Below are positions 1 through 9,135 of a stretch of DNA of 64,000 nucleotides, piece after piece. The stretch's first letter is position 1. Each line of letters opens with the position of its first letter. The translations under genes were made by a program, and so were the position numbers. Origin of the DNA: Jatrophihabitans sp. (GTDB lineage: Bacteria; Actinomycetota; Actinomycetes; Mycobacteriales; Jatrophihabitantaceae); contig JAICKR010000002.1 of NCBI GenBank assembly GCA_025927835.1, positions 1-64,000 on the forward strand, given 5' to 3'. The notes beneath the pieces were generated by a model, which did no database searches, was not told the origin of the DNA, and saw only the letters and a list, made by a program, of their open reading frames with translations.

Positions 1-573
1 GACGGGCGTGCGGGCGATGCCGGTGAAGTTCGGCGAGCTGGCCGAGACATAGGCGTTGCGGATGTCGCGCTCGCGCCGCGGGGGATAGGGCGGGGAATCG
101 AGGGTGACGCACACTGCCGTGTAGCCGGCCGCCTCGGCCCGCGCGGCCAGCTCCGCCGTCAACGCCCGGTCGGCATAGAGCGACTGCTGGAACCACTTGA
201 CCCCGTCGGCTGCGCCGGCGACGTCCTCGAGCGTGAGTGCCGAGTTGACGCTGGCGATCATGACGAGCCCGGCCTCGGCCGCGGCGCGGGCGGGCGCGGC
301 CCCGGCGTCGGGGTGCGCGCGGTCGTGGAACCCCGTGGGTGCGAGCACGATCGGGGCCGCCATCGGGTTGCCGAGCACCGTCGTCGTAGTGTCGAGCGTG
401 CTGACGTCCGTCAGGATCCGGCCGCGTACCTGGATCGCATCGAAGATCTCCCGCGCGCGCCGGATCGAGATCTCGTCGCCGGCGCCGCCCGCGATGAAAT
501 CGAACTGCTCGGCCGGCAGCAACCGTGCGGCAGCCGATTCGAATTCGAATAGGTTGAGTGGCGCAGCGTCCAC
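1..573 (-). CDS. alpha-hydroxy-acid oxidizing protein (FMN-dependent L-lactate/glycolate oxidase family), partial, runs off window start
   Basis: Reverse-strand reading from GTG at 573 gives VDAAPLNLFEFESAAARLLPAEQFDFIAGGAGDEISIRRAREIFDAIQVRGRILTDVS..., with the 'FDFIAGGAGDE' and 'PIVLAPTGFH' signatures of the FMN-dependent alpha-hydroxyacid dehydrogenase family. Open to the window edge, so absent from the ORF track. Confidence 0.85.
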   Translation of the reverse strand, partial: MDAAPLNLFEFESAAARLLPAEQFDFIAGGAGDEISIRRAREIFDAIQVRGRILTDVSTLDTTTTVLGNPMAAPIVLAPTGFHDRAHPDAGAAPARAAAEAGLVMIASVNSALTLEDVAGAADGVKWFQQSLYADRALTAELAARAEAAGYTAVCVTLDSPPYPPRRERDIRNAYVSASSPNFTGIARTPV

Positions 574-635
574 CTGACGGCTCCTTCGGGACGGGCCGGC
601 GAACTGCACGATCGCGGGCGGTTGAATCTCAGACG

Positions 636-648
636 GGATCCTGAATAC
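636..648. promoter_or_regulatory. candidate GntR-type operator, site A (GGATCCTGAATAC)
   Basis: Fits GnATnC-n-GnATnC; lies between the divergent oxidase (573-) and ABC permease (708+). Confidence 0.55.
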
Positions 649-707
649 TATTTGCACCCAGCCGGGCGCGGTCGCGTCCGTTCGTCCGAAATTTCGACGG
701 GATCGAA

Positions 708-1586
708 ATGGCTACCGACGTCGTCTCGCGCAAACCAGCCAAACCCGCCCGTGCGCAGCGCAAGGACGGTTTCGAGCGCCCCTTCTGGGAGCGCTGGACG
801 ATCCCCGGGAAGCCGGGCTCGACCTGGTTCTCCCGATTCACCCTGCCGGTGATCTCACTGGCGATCTTCTTCACCGTCTGGCAGCTCGTCGGCGGCCGGG
901 TCGACCCGATCCTGTTCACCACGCCGAGCAAGGTGGTTCGGGCGCTGTGGACGATGATCACCGACGGGACGCTCGGCCCCGCGTTCGGTGTCGCGATGAA
1001 GGATCTCGCGGTCGGCTATGTCCTGGCCGCGGCGGTCGGAATCTCGGTCGGCATCCTCATCGGCCGCAGCCAGGTCGCCGAACGGATGCTCAACCCCTAC
1101 ATCAACTTCTTCCAGGCCACCCCGCTGATCGCGCTCGTCCCGCTGGTCGTCATCTGGTTCGGCGTCGGCTTCCAGGCCCGGGTTGTCGTCGTCTTCATCC
1201 TTGCCGTCTGGTCGATCATCATCAGCACGGCCGCCGGCGTGAAGCAGACACCGTCGTCGCTGATCGACGTGGGCCGGGTCTACAAGTACAACCGGATGCA
1301 GATGGTGCTCGGCATCGAGCTGCCGAACGCGGTGCCCAACATCTTCGCCGGCCTGCGCATCGCGTTGGGCAAGGCGCTCATCGGCATGATCATCGCGCAG
1401 ATGGAGATCAGCCTGACCGGGCTGGGCGGTCTCGTCGTCAACTACGGCAACGCGTTCAAGACCGCCTACCTGCTCGGCTCCGTCTTCACCGCCTCGATGG
1501 TCGGCGTGATCGCGGCAGTGCTGCTCGAGGTGATTCGCAAGTGGCTCTTCCCGTGGACCGAGGGTGCAAATGACCGACGCCGTTGA
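708..1586 (+). CDS. ABC transporter permease (SsuC/TauC-like, BPD_transp_1)
   Basis: 292 aa, multiple TM segments, BPD signature around 'IFAGLRIALGKALIGMIIAQM'; followed by ATPase and SBP. Confidence 0.9.
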   Translation: MATDVVSRKPAKPARAQRKDGFERPFWERWTIPGKPGSTWFSRFTLPVISLAIFFTVWQLVGGRVDPILFTTPSKVVRALWTMITDGTLGPAFGVAMKDLAVGYVLAAAVGISVGILIGRSQVAERMLNPYINFFQATPLIALVPLVVIWFGVGFQARVVVVFILAVWSIIISTAAGVKQTPSSLIDVGRVYKYNRMQMVLGIELPNAVPNIFAGLRIALGKALIGMIIAQMEISLTGLGGLVVNYGNAFKTAYLLGSVFTASMVGVIAAVLLEVIRKWLFPWTEGANDRRR

Positions 1587-2451
1587 GATGACGAGACCGG
1601 ACGAGAAGCGCGCAGTGGCTCATCCGCGGACCGCTGCAGTCATCACCGTCGAGGGTGTCGGCAAGACCTACCCACCGCGGAAGAAGAAGAAGAAGCCCAA
1701 CCTGGTGCTCGAGGGCGTCGACCTCGAGGTACGGCAGGGCGAGTTCGTGAGTCTCGTGGGGACGTCGGGCTGCGGCAAGACGACGTTGCTGCGGATGATG
1801 GGCGGCCTGACGAGCTACTTCCCCGGCGAGATCCACGTGAAGGGCAAGCTCGTCCGCGGCATCCCGCCGCGTATCGGATTCGTCTTCCAGGACTCCGCGC
1901 TGATGCCGTGGCGCTCGGTCTGGCAGAACGTGAAGGTCGGGCTCAACGAGAGCCGCAAGAACTTCACCAAGCAGGAGATCAAGGACAAGGTCGACGCGAC
2001 ACTCGAGCTCGTGGGGCTGATCGACTACCGCGACTACCTGCCGCGTCAGATCTCCGGTGGCATGCAGCAGCGGACGGGCCTTGCCCGCGCGCTCGTCGGC
2101 GAGCCCGACGTGCTGCTCATGGACGAGCCGTTCGGTGCGCTCGACGCGCTGACCCGCTCGCGCCTCCAGGAGGAGCTCGCTTCGATCGTGTTGCGGACCT
2201 CCGCGACGTCGGTGTTCGTGACTCACGATGTCGACGAGGCGGTGTTCCTGTCCGACCGGGTCGCGGTGATGTCGTCGGTGACGAAGACGATCCGGCAGGT
2301 GGTCGACATCGATGTGCCCCGGCCGCGCTCGATGCGCACGGAGATGTTCGCCGACATGCACGTCGCCGACCTGCGCCGCGAGGTGCTCGACCTGGTCATC
2401 GGTGAGCGCGATGCCGCCGCGGCGGGCACGAAGACAAAGACTGCGAACTAA
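1570..2451 (+). CDS. ABC transporter ATP-binding protein (SsuB/TauB-like)
   Basis: Walker A GTSGCGKTT, signature ISGGMQQRTGLARAL, Walker B VLLMDEPFGALD. Confidence 0.92.
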   Translation: MTDAVEMTRPDEKRAVAHPRTAAVITVEGVGKTYPPRKKKKKPNLVLEGVDLEVRQGEFVSLVGTSGCGKTTLLRMMGGLTSYFPGEIHVKGKLVRGIPPRIGFVFQDSALMPWRSVWQNVKVGLNESRKNFTKQEIKDKVDATLELVGLIDYRDYLPRQISGGMQQRTGLARALVGEPDVLLMDEPFGALDALTRSRLQEELASIVLRTSATSVFVTHDVDEAVFLSDRVAVMSSVTKTIRQVVDIDVPRPRSMRTEMFADMHVADLRREVLDLVIGERDAAAAGTKTKTAN

Positions 2452-2505
2452 CAGAAACGTTACGAACGTGTGTACTTCCCCCACACAATCTTGTCTGCAA
2501 TAGTT

Positions 2506-2518
2506 GCATCCAGTATCC
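2506..2518. promoter_or_regulatory. candidate GntR-type operator, site B (GCATCCAGTATCC)
   Basis: Fits the dyad consensus; in the gap between ATPase and SBP genes. Confidence 0.5.
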
Positions 2519-2539
2519 ACTTTGAAGCTTGGAGACGGC

Positions 2540-3580
2540 ATGGGCATCGCAACACCTATGAGGCGGAGCCGCTTGTTGGCCACCGTGACCGCAGCGGCGC
2601 TTGCGACCTCGATGTTGGCGGCCTGTAGCGGTAGCGGCGGCGGGACGTCCGGGTCGAAGGGCAACGGGATCAAGGGTCAGCGGTTCAAGATCCTCGTGGC
2701 CAGCAGCCCGACTCCGAACAAGGTCGTCGAGCAGCACGTCGTCGACATCCTGAAGAAGGAGGGCGTCGACGCGTCGCTGGACTTCACCGAGGCGCAGTCC
2801 AGCGTGCAGCTCGCCGAGGTCAAGCAGGGCAAGGTGGACGGCTTCGCCGAGGCCACGGCCGGTGCCATCTCGGCGATCAGCCAGGGCATCCCGCTCGTCG
2901 ACTTCGGGTTGCTGCAGCCACGCCAGGACTACGTGTTCCTCGCCCGGCCCGGCATCAACTCGCTGGCCGACCTCAAGGGCAAGAAGATCGGGGTCATCGA
3001 CACCGTGGGCGTCAACTGGGCGCAGGCACTCATCGTGCTCAAGGCGGCCGGGCTGAGCGTCGGTGACGTGCACATGGTCACCGCGGGCGGTCAGTCGTCG
3101 CGGCTCTCGGCGATGGTGTCCGGCCGCATCGACGCCACCATGCTCAGCCACTCCGGCCAGATCGAGCTCGAGCCCAAGGGCTACAAGGTGCTCTACGACT
3201 ACACGAAGCAGTCGCCGGAGCTCTACGACGACAACCTGTTCGCGATGAAGAGCTGGCTGGACACCCACCACGCGCTGGCCCTCGAGGTGAACAAGGCGAT
3301 CCTCGAGTCGTTCAAGTGGTTCGACGACCCGGCCAACGCCGACGCGGTGCTCAAGCGCGCACTGGAGATCGCACCGGGCAGTGACGAGGCCGCAACCAAG
3401 CAGCTGCTGGACACGCTGCGCAGCACCGACGCGTACCCGCCGGGGACCATCCTCGACACCTCGGTGATCAGCAAGGAAGAGGACCTGTTCCTCAATGCCA
3501 AGGCGATCGACAAGTCGGTGCCGCCTGCGCAGTGGGTCGACACCAGCTTCGGCGAGAAGGCCAAGACCGAGGTCGGCTAG
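2540..3580 (+). CDS. ABC transporter substrate-binding lipoprotein (NMT1/TauA-like)
   Basis: Lipobox signal MRRSRLLATVTAAALATSMLAACSGSG; periplasmic-binding fold sequence (LADLKGKKIGVIDTVGVNWAQALIVLKAAGL). Confidence 0.88.
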   Translation: MGIATPMRRSRLLATVTAAALATSMLAACSGSGGGTSGSKGNGIKGQRFKILVASSPTPNKVVEQHVVDILKKEGVDASLDFTEAQSSVQLAEVKQGKVDGFAEATAGAISAISQGIPLVDFGLLQPRQDYVFLARPGINSLADLKGKKIGVIDTVGVNWAQALIVLKAAGLSVGDVHMVTAGGQSSRLSAMVSGRIDATMLSHSGQIELEPKGYKVLYDYTKQSPELYDDNLFAMKSWLDTHHALALEVNKAILESFKWFDDPANADAVLKRALEIAPGSDEAATKQLLDTLRSTDAYPPGTILDTSVISKEEDLFLNAKAIDKSVPPAQWVDTSFGEKAKTEVG

Positions 3581-3608
3581 ACGAGGACGGAGGTAGGGCC
3601 GGTTCCAG

Positions 3609-4865
3609 GTGGCTGACGGCGTGCCGGACACGCATGGCAAGGCGCTGTCGAAGGAAGCATTCCTCTCCTCCTATCTGCCGGCCCTCACCCTCGCCCTCGG
3701 CACGGGCATCGCGGTCCCCGCGATCCCGACACTCGCCAAGTCGTTCGGCGTCAGCTTCGGCGTGGCGAGCGGGGTGGTCACCGCGTTCCTGCTGGGCAGC
3801 CTGGCCGGCACCCTGCCGTCCGGCTGGCTGATCGACCGGCTGGGCACCCGTCGGGTGCTCATCGCCGGCCCCGTCATCACCTCGGCAGTCGCATTCGTCA
3901 TCGCGTTTGCCACGTCGTTCCCCGAGCTGATCGCGCTGCGCTTCGTCAACGGCATCTCGGCACAGATGTGGTTGATGGCCCGGCTCGCCGCGATCTCGCA
4001 GACGTCAGCGCCCGAAGAACGTGGCCGGCACGTCAGCTGGATGTTCGGCATGGACAACTCCGGCAAGCTCTCCGGGCCGCTCGTCGGCGCCCTGCTGGTC
4101 TCGCTGTGGGGTTTGCGCGCACCGTTCGTCGCCTACGGCGTGCTCGCGCTGGTCGCGCTCGTGCCCGCGCTCGTGTTCTCCGAGGACGTGCGGCGGCCCG
4201 AGCGCAGTGCGCTGCCGTTGCCACCGCGGCGCACCGCGACGCTGCGCGAGATCCTGGTCTCGCGCTGGCCGTATTTCGGCATCGCCCTGTTCGCCGGCCT
4301 CACCCGCGGGCCGGTGTCGGCCGATCTGCTGCACCTGTACGCGGCGTTCCGCTACCACTTGCATGCCGCGCAGATCGGCTACCTCGCGACCGGCGCGGCC
4401 GCCGTGTCGGTGCCGCTGAACTTCCTGAGCGGCTCGCTGCTCGACCGCTTCGGACGGCGCAACAGCATGATCCCGGCGTTCACCGGCGTGGCCGTCACGA
4501 TGGTGGCGCTGTCGATCACCGCGTTCGCGAAGTTGTCGCTCACCTGGTACGTCGCCCTGTTCATCGCGTGCGTTGCCGCGCAGGCGCTGACGGCCGGCTC
4601 CATCCAGACGGTCGGCGCCGACGTGGCGCCGGCCGAGGGGCGCGGCACATTCCTCGGCATGTGGCGCTTCACCGGGCTCAGCGGCTCGACGCTGAGCCCG
4701 ACCATCTTCGCGTTGCTGGCGGCGCAGGTCAGCTACGGCGCGTCGTTCCTGTTCAACGCGGCCACCGCCGTGGTGGTGGCGTTGCTGCTGATCCGGTATC
4801 TGCCGCGCCGCTACCCGGCTGCGGAGATGCCGCCCGCGGAGGCGGTCGGGTCGAAGGTCGCCTGA
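3609..4865 (+). CDS. MFS transporter
   Basis: 418 aa, 12-TM pattern, motif A-like GWLIDRLGTRRVL. Confidence 0.9.
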   Translation: MADGVPDTHGKALSKEAFLSSYLPALTLALGTGIAVPAIPTLAKSFGVSFGVASGVVTAFLLGSLAGTLPSGWLIDRLGTRRVLIAGPVITSAVAFVIAFATSFPELIALRFVNGISAQMWLMARLAAISQTSAPEERGRHVSWMFGMDNSGKLSGPLVGALLVSLWGLRAPFVAYGVLALVALVPALVFSEDVRRPERSALPLPPRRTATLREILVSRWPYFGIALFAGLTRGPVSADLLHLYAAFRYHLHAAQIGYLATGAAAVSVPLNFLSGSLLDRFGRRNSMIPAFTGVAVTMVALSITAFAKLSLTWYVALFIACVAAQALTAGSIQTVGADVAPAEGRGTFLGMWRFTGLSGSTLSPTIFALLAAQVSYGASFLFNAATAVVVALLLIRYLPRRYPAAEMPPAEAVGSKVA

Positions 4866-6157
4866 GCGGAGTCGTCGATCGGCGGCTCGGGCGCACGCCA
4901 CCGCAGGAAGTCCGGGAACAGCACGGCAAGGACGAGGGCGACGCCGCAGCACGCGATGCCGCCGCTGGTCACCGACACGGCCGGGCTGAACAGCGACGAG
5001 ACGCCACCGGCCTCCAGGTCGCCGAGGCGCGGGCCGCCGTTGGAGAATGTCGAGTACAGCCCGGACATGCGGCCCTGCATCTCGTTCGGCGCGATGAGCT
5101 GCAGCGTCGTCGCGCGGAAGACCACGTTCACCGCGTCCGCGGCGCCGCCGGCGGCGAGCAGCAGCAGCGCGACCCACAAGGTGTGGGTGAGGCCCAGCGC
5201 GATCGTGGTGAGCCCCCAGCCGGTGATCGCCACGACGATGCCCAGGCCGAGGCTGCGCACCGTGTTCAGCCAGCCGCCGGTGAGGACGACGAGCAGGGCG
5301 CCGACCGCCGGCGCCGCGTACAGCAGCGTCGTGGCATGCACGCCGCCGTGGAAGGTGCCGACCGCGAGCACCGGGTACAGCGCCCGGCGGGCTGCGAAGG
5401 TGGTGGCGAAGAAGTCGGCCAGCATCGCCGTCAGCAGGATGGGCTGCGAGCGCAGGAAGCGCATGCCGTCGACCGTTGCGGCTACCCCGGACCGACCCCG
5501 CCCGCGCGGCGTGGCTCCGGCGGCCGGTGTTGCCGGCGTGGTCGGCAGCGGCGGCAAGCGGTAGGCGGAGAGGAAGACGCCGGCGTAGCAGACTGCGCTG
5601 ACGAGATAGGACGTCGCGAAACCCGACGTGGTCACCAGCGCGCCGCCGAGCAGCGGGCCGCCGATCGTCCCGACGTTGTTGACGCCGAAGAGCAGCGCGT
5701 TCGCGGCGACGTAGTGGTGGCGCGGAATGAGCCGCGGCATCGCCGCCCGCCGGGTCGGGGTGTCGGTCGCGACGACGAGGGACTGCGCCGCGGACGCGAT
5801 GAACAAGCCGATGATCTGCCGGTCGTCGACGGCCGCCTGCGCCATCAGGCTCAGCGAGATCACCGCGCACAACGCGGAGGTGATGAGCAGGAGCTTTCGC
5901 CGGTCGTAGAGGTCGGCCGCGACCCCGCCCAACAGCGTGGAGGCGAGTAGCGGGATGAAGCCCACGAAGCCGACGAGCCCGACGAGGAACGCCGACCCGG
6001 TCGCCTCGTAGATCTGGATCGGCGTCGTCACCTGCAGGATCGCCGAGGCCGTCATCGCCAGCGACTGGCCGGTGATCAGCCGGCGAAACGGTGCCGACTC
6101 GCGCAGCGGGGCGATGTCGAGGACGACCGCCCGCCGCTGCCCCCGCTTCGCCGTCAC
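4811..6157 (-). CDS. MFS transporter (MFS_3/EntS-like)
   Basis: 448 aa, LLGGVAADLYDRRKLLLI motif A; 3' end overlaps the converging MFS gene. Confidence 0.88.
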   Translation of the reverse strand: MTAKRGQRRAVVLDIAPLRESAPFRRLITGQSLAMTASAILQVTTPIQIYEATGSAFLVGLVGFVGFIPLLASTLLGGVAADLYDRRKLLLITSALCAVISLSLMAQAAVDDRQIIGLFIASAAQSLVVATDTPTRRAAMPRLIPRHHYVAANALLFGVNNVGTIGGPLLGGALVTTSGFATSYLVSAVCYAGVFLSAYRLPPLPTTPATPAAGATPRGRGRSGVAATVDGMRFLRSQPILLTAMLADFFATTFAARRALYPVLAVGTFHGGVHATTLLYAAPAVGALLVVLTGGWLNTVRSLGLGIVVAITGWGLTTIALGLTHTLWVALLLLAAGGAADAVNVVFRATTLQLIAPNEMQGRMSGLYSTFSNGGPRLGDLEAGGVSSLFSPAVSVTSGGIACCGVALVLAVLFPDFLRWRAPEPPIDDSAQATFDPTASAGGISAAG

Positions 6158-6173
6158 CGGATCGCCGCGACCG

Positions 6174-7466
6174 TCAGGAGGTCCCGGGCGCGGTCGTGCG
6201 CGCGGGTTGCTGGGACGACGGTTCCGGACGGTTCGTGCCGCCGAGATCTCCCTGCTGCAGCGCGCTGTAGGTGACCCGCGAGAGGCGGATCGCGACCAGC
6301 GGGAAGCACATGAACACGATGAGCACGACGCCGGGGGAGAGGAACGAGCCGAGTCCGCCCGCCGTGAGCGAGAACAGCGGTCGCAGGCCGAGCATCGCGA
6401 TGTTGAAGAAGGACATGACCCGGCCGCGGAACTCGTCCGGGCTCAGCCGCAGCAGGCCGCCGCTCAGGATCGGGATGTTGAACGCGATGCCGAGACCGAC
6501 CGGGACCGCGCAGACCACGCTCACCCAGGTCGTGCGAGACAACCCGCTGCCGAGCAGCCCGGCCGCCTGCATGACGAAGGCGCCGACGAGCAGCGCGTAG
6601 CCGGGTATCCGCCGGGAGAGCAGCCCGAAGGTCGCCACGCCCGCCGTCGCACCGACGCTGTACGCGGCGATGATCACACCCGTCGTCGAGTTCGGCGCGT
6701 GCAACACCCGCTCGCTGAAGGCCGGGGTCATCGTCCGCAGGCATTCGACTGCGGCGTTGCTGAGGATCACCGCGCCGAGGATCGGCAGGATGACCGGCGA
6801 GCGGAGCACGAACCGCATGCCCTCGCGGCCGCCGCCGCGCATCGCGGTCTTGCGCCGACTCTCGGCAGCCGGACGCACCATCATCATGGCGACGATCGGC
6901 CCGACGAAGCTGAGCGTATTGACACCGAACGCCCAGCTGTACGACGCGACCGCGAGCAGCAGCGCGGACAGCGATGAACCGGCGATCTGACCCATGTTGA
7001 ACTGCAGCGTGTTGATCGCCGTCGCGTGCGCGATGTCGCTCTCCGGCACGATCGCGGGCAGCATCGCGGTCATCGCCGGCTTGCTGATCGAGTAGGCGGA
7101 GCCGAAGCAGAACGCCATCGCGATCAACGTCCAGGCGGTGAGCGCGCCGGTCACCGAGCAGATCGTCACGACCAGGCCGAAGCCGATCGACGCGAGCGAC
7201 ATGAGCGTCACGATCACGCGCCGGTCGTAGCGGTCGGCGAGCACCCCGCCCGGTACGGAGAACAGGAACACCGGGATGAACGTGGCGAGGTTCAGTACGC
7301 CGACCAGCAGTGTCGAATGCGTCTGGTCCAGGACGTAGACCGAACCGCTGACGTTCTGCAGCCAGGTACCGGCGTTCGAGACGAGACCGCCGGCCCAGTA
7401 CCAGCGGAAGTCTCGCGACCGGAACGGGCTGCGCTTCGATGGGCTGGGCTCCACCGGTTCGTCCAC
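6174..7466 (-). CDS. MFS transporter (MFS_3/EntS-like)
   Basis: 430 aa, SVPGGVLADRYDRRVIV motif A; same orientation and family as the gene at 4811. Confidence 0.88.
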   Translation of the reverse strand: MDEPVEPSPSKRSPFRSRDFRWYWAGGLVSNAGTWLQNVSGSVYVLDQTHSTLLVGVLNLATFIPVFLFSVPGGVLADRYDRRVIVTLMSLASIGFGLVVTICSVTGALTAWTLIAMAFCFGSAYSISKPAMTAMLPAIVPESDIAHATAINTLQFNMGQIAGSSLSALLLAVASYSWAFGVNTLSFVGPIVAMMMVRPAAESRRKTAMRGGGREGMRFVLRSPVILPILGAVILSNAAVECLRTMTPAFSERVLHAPNSTTGVIIAAYSVGATAGVATFGLLSRRIPGYALLVGAFVMQAAGLLGSGLSRTTWVSVVCAVPVGLGIAFNIPILSGGLLRLSPDEFRGRVMSFFNIAMLGLRPLFSLTAGGLGSFLSPGVVLIVFMCFPLVAIRLSRVTYSALQQGDLGGTNRPEPSSQQPARTTAPGTS

Positions 7467-7509
7467 GCCCCGCCTCGATTCACCGATCGCGCACCTTGAC
7501 TTTGTAATT

Positions 7510-7522
7510 GGATACCATATCC
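7510..7522. promoter_or_regulatory. candidate GntR-type operator, site C (GGATACCATATCC)
   Basis: Near-perfect inverted repeat in the divergent gap 7467-7657; one mismatch to the strict consensus. Confidence 0.6.
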
Positions 7523-7657
7523 TTCTTACGGGGTTGACGCCGAAGCAAGATCGGCATGGCCCGAGCGGCCGCTTCGCGATGATCCGGTACCGAGGTTCAC
7601 GCTCGATCCGCTCTGTCTCCGGATCGGCGGGTCGACGTCAGGAGGAGTACTCGCACC

Positions 7658-8638
7658 ATGACGAAATACGGGTTGCTGCTGCCGCACTTCGGTGAGGAGG
7701 CCGACCGCGACAAGCTGCTCAAGGGCTCGCAGCGTGCCGAGGAACTCGGCTTCGACTCGGTCTGGGTCCGCGACCACCTCGTGTTCGAACCGCACGGCGA
7801 GATGGAGAAGCCGAACCGGACGTTCTATGACGCGCTGACCACGTTGACGGCCATCGGCGCGGTCACCGAGCGCATCGAGCTCGGCACCGGTTCGCTGATC
7901 CCGTTCCGCCACCCGCTGGTCACCGCGCTGATGGTCGGGACCATGACGCAACTGATCGGCCCGCGCGTCATCCTCGGCTACGGCGCAGGCACCTTCGACC
8001 ACGAGTTCGACGCCGTGGGCCTCGGCGAGGCCGACCGGGTCGAGCTGGTCCGCTCCACGGCGGCGATCCTGCGCAAGGTGATGACGGAGAACGACGTCAC
8101 CTACACCGACGACTACTTCAACTTCAAGGACGTCACCATCGAGCCCAAGCCGATCGGCGGGCCGGTGCCGTTCTGGTACTGCGGCGCGACGCCGCGCTCG
8201 GCGCGCCTCGCCGTCGAGTTCTGTGACGGCTGGATGCCGGGCCGCATCTCGATGGGCACCCTCGCCAAACGCATCGACACGATCACAGAACTGTCCGAGG
8301 CAGCCGGCCGCACCCGCCCGACGATCGCGGTGATCCCACCGACCTCGATCGAGCGCACCCGCGAGGAGGCGCTCGAGCACGTGAACATCCCGGGACTGCT
8401 CGCCTGGGCCAACAAGGCGAAGTTCGCGGTGAAACCGCCGTCGGGCACGTTCGAAACGGTCGACGACCTCGAGGGCCAGCTGATCGCCGGCAACCCCGAC
8501 GAGGCGGTCGCCGAGTGCAAGAAGTTCGAGGCGCTCGGCGTCGAGCACCTCGTGTTCGACTTCCGCTTCAAGTTCGACAAGTGGTACGACCAGATCGAAC
8601 TGCTCGGTTCCGAGGTACTGCCCCAGTTGAGGTCATGA
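7658..8638 (+). CDS. LLM class flavin-dependent (F420/FMN) oxidoreductase
   Basis: Luciferase-like: MTKYGLLLPHFG...AEELGFDSVWVRDHL... Confidence 0.88.
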   Translation: MTKYGLLLPHFGEEADRDKLLKGSQRAEELGFDSVWVRDHLVFEPHGEMEKPNRTFYDALTTLTAIGAVTERIELGTGSLIPFRHPLVTALMVGTMTQLIGPRVILGYGAGTFDHEFDAVGLGEADRVELVRSTAAILRKVMTENDVTYTDDYFNFKDVTIEPKPIGGPVPFWYCGATPRSARLAVEFCDGWMPGRISMGTLAKRIDTITELSEAAGRTRPTIAVIPPTSIERTREEALEHVNIPGLLAWANKAKFAVKPPSGTFETVDDLEGQLIAGNPDEAVAECKKFEALGVEHLVFDFRFKFDKWYDQIELLGSEVLPQLRS

Positions 8639-8672
8639 CGCGACCGACGAAAGCCCGCCCTGCAGGAGTGAC

Positions 8673-9131
8673 ATGCCCGCGATGAGCTTCGAGCGCGAGT
8701 TGCTCGTCACCGCCGGACCTGACGACAGTTGGAAGGTGCTCACCGACGTCCCGCGACTCGTGTCGTGGGTGACCATCGTCGACCAGGCCAAGGAACTCGA
8801 GTATCTCGAGAGCTACACGGCCGTGCTCATGGACAAGCTCGGCCCGTTCAAGCTGCGCGCCGATCTCGCCATCACGGTGAGCGAGGTGGAGGTCGGCCGA
8901 CGGATCCGGGTGCGCGCGAACGGCGAGGACCGGCAGGTGTCCTCGCGCATCGGCGTGGACGCAGTACTCACCCTCGAACCGGCCGAGGACGGCCGCACCC
9001 GGGTGCGCGTCTCCGGAACCTACGAGGTCGTCGGCCGGGTCGCGACCCTCGGCTCGGGCATGATCAAGCAGAAGGCAACCAAGATCATCGACGAATTCTT
9101 CACGCACACGGCTGCCGAACTCGGAGGCTGA
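8673..9131 (+). CDS. CoxG/SRPBCC-family protein
   Basis: 152 aa SRPBCC-like (MSFERELLVTAGPDDSWKVLTDVPRLVSWV) directly upstream of M/S/L hydroxylase subunits. Confidence 0.8.
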   Translation: MPAMSFERELLVTAGPDDSWKVLTDVPRLVSWVTIVDQAKELEYLESYTAVLMDKLGPFKLRADLAITVSEVEVGRRIRVRANGEDRQVSSRIGVDAVLTLEPAEDGRTRVRVSGTYEVVGRVATLGSGMIKQKATKIIDEFFTHTAAELGG

Positions 9132-9135
9132 CCCA

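Noticed and set aside
3968-5950. 660-aa ORF on + strand and 621-aa ORF on - strand (4005..5870)
   Set aside because: Arg-rich shadow frames of the two converging MFS genes.
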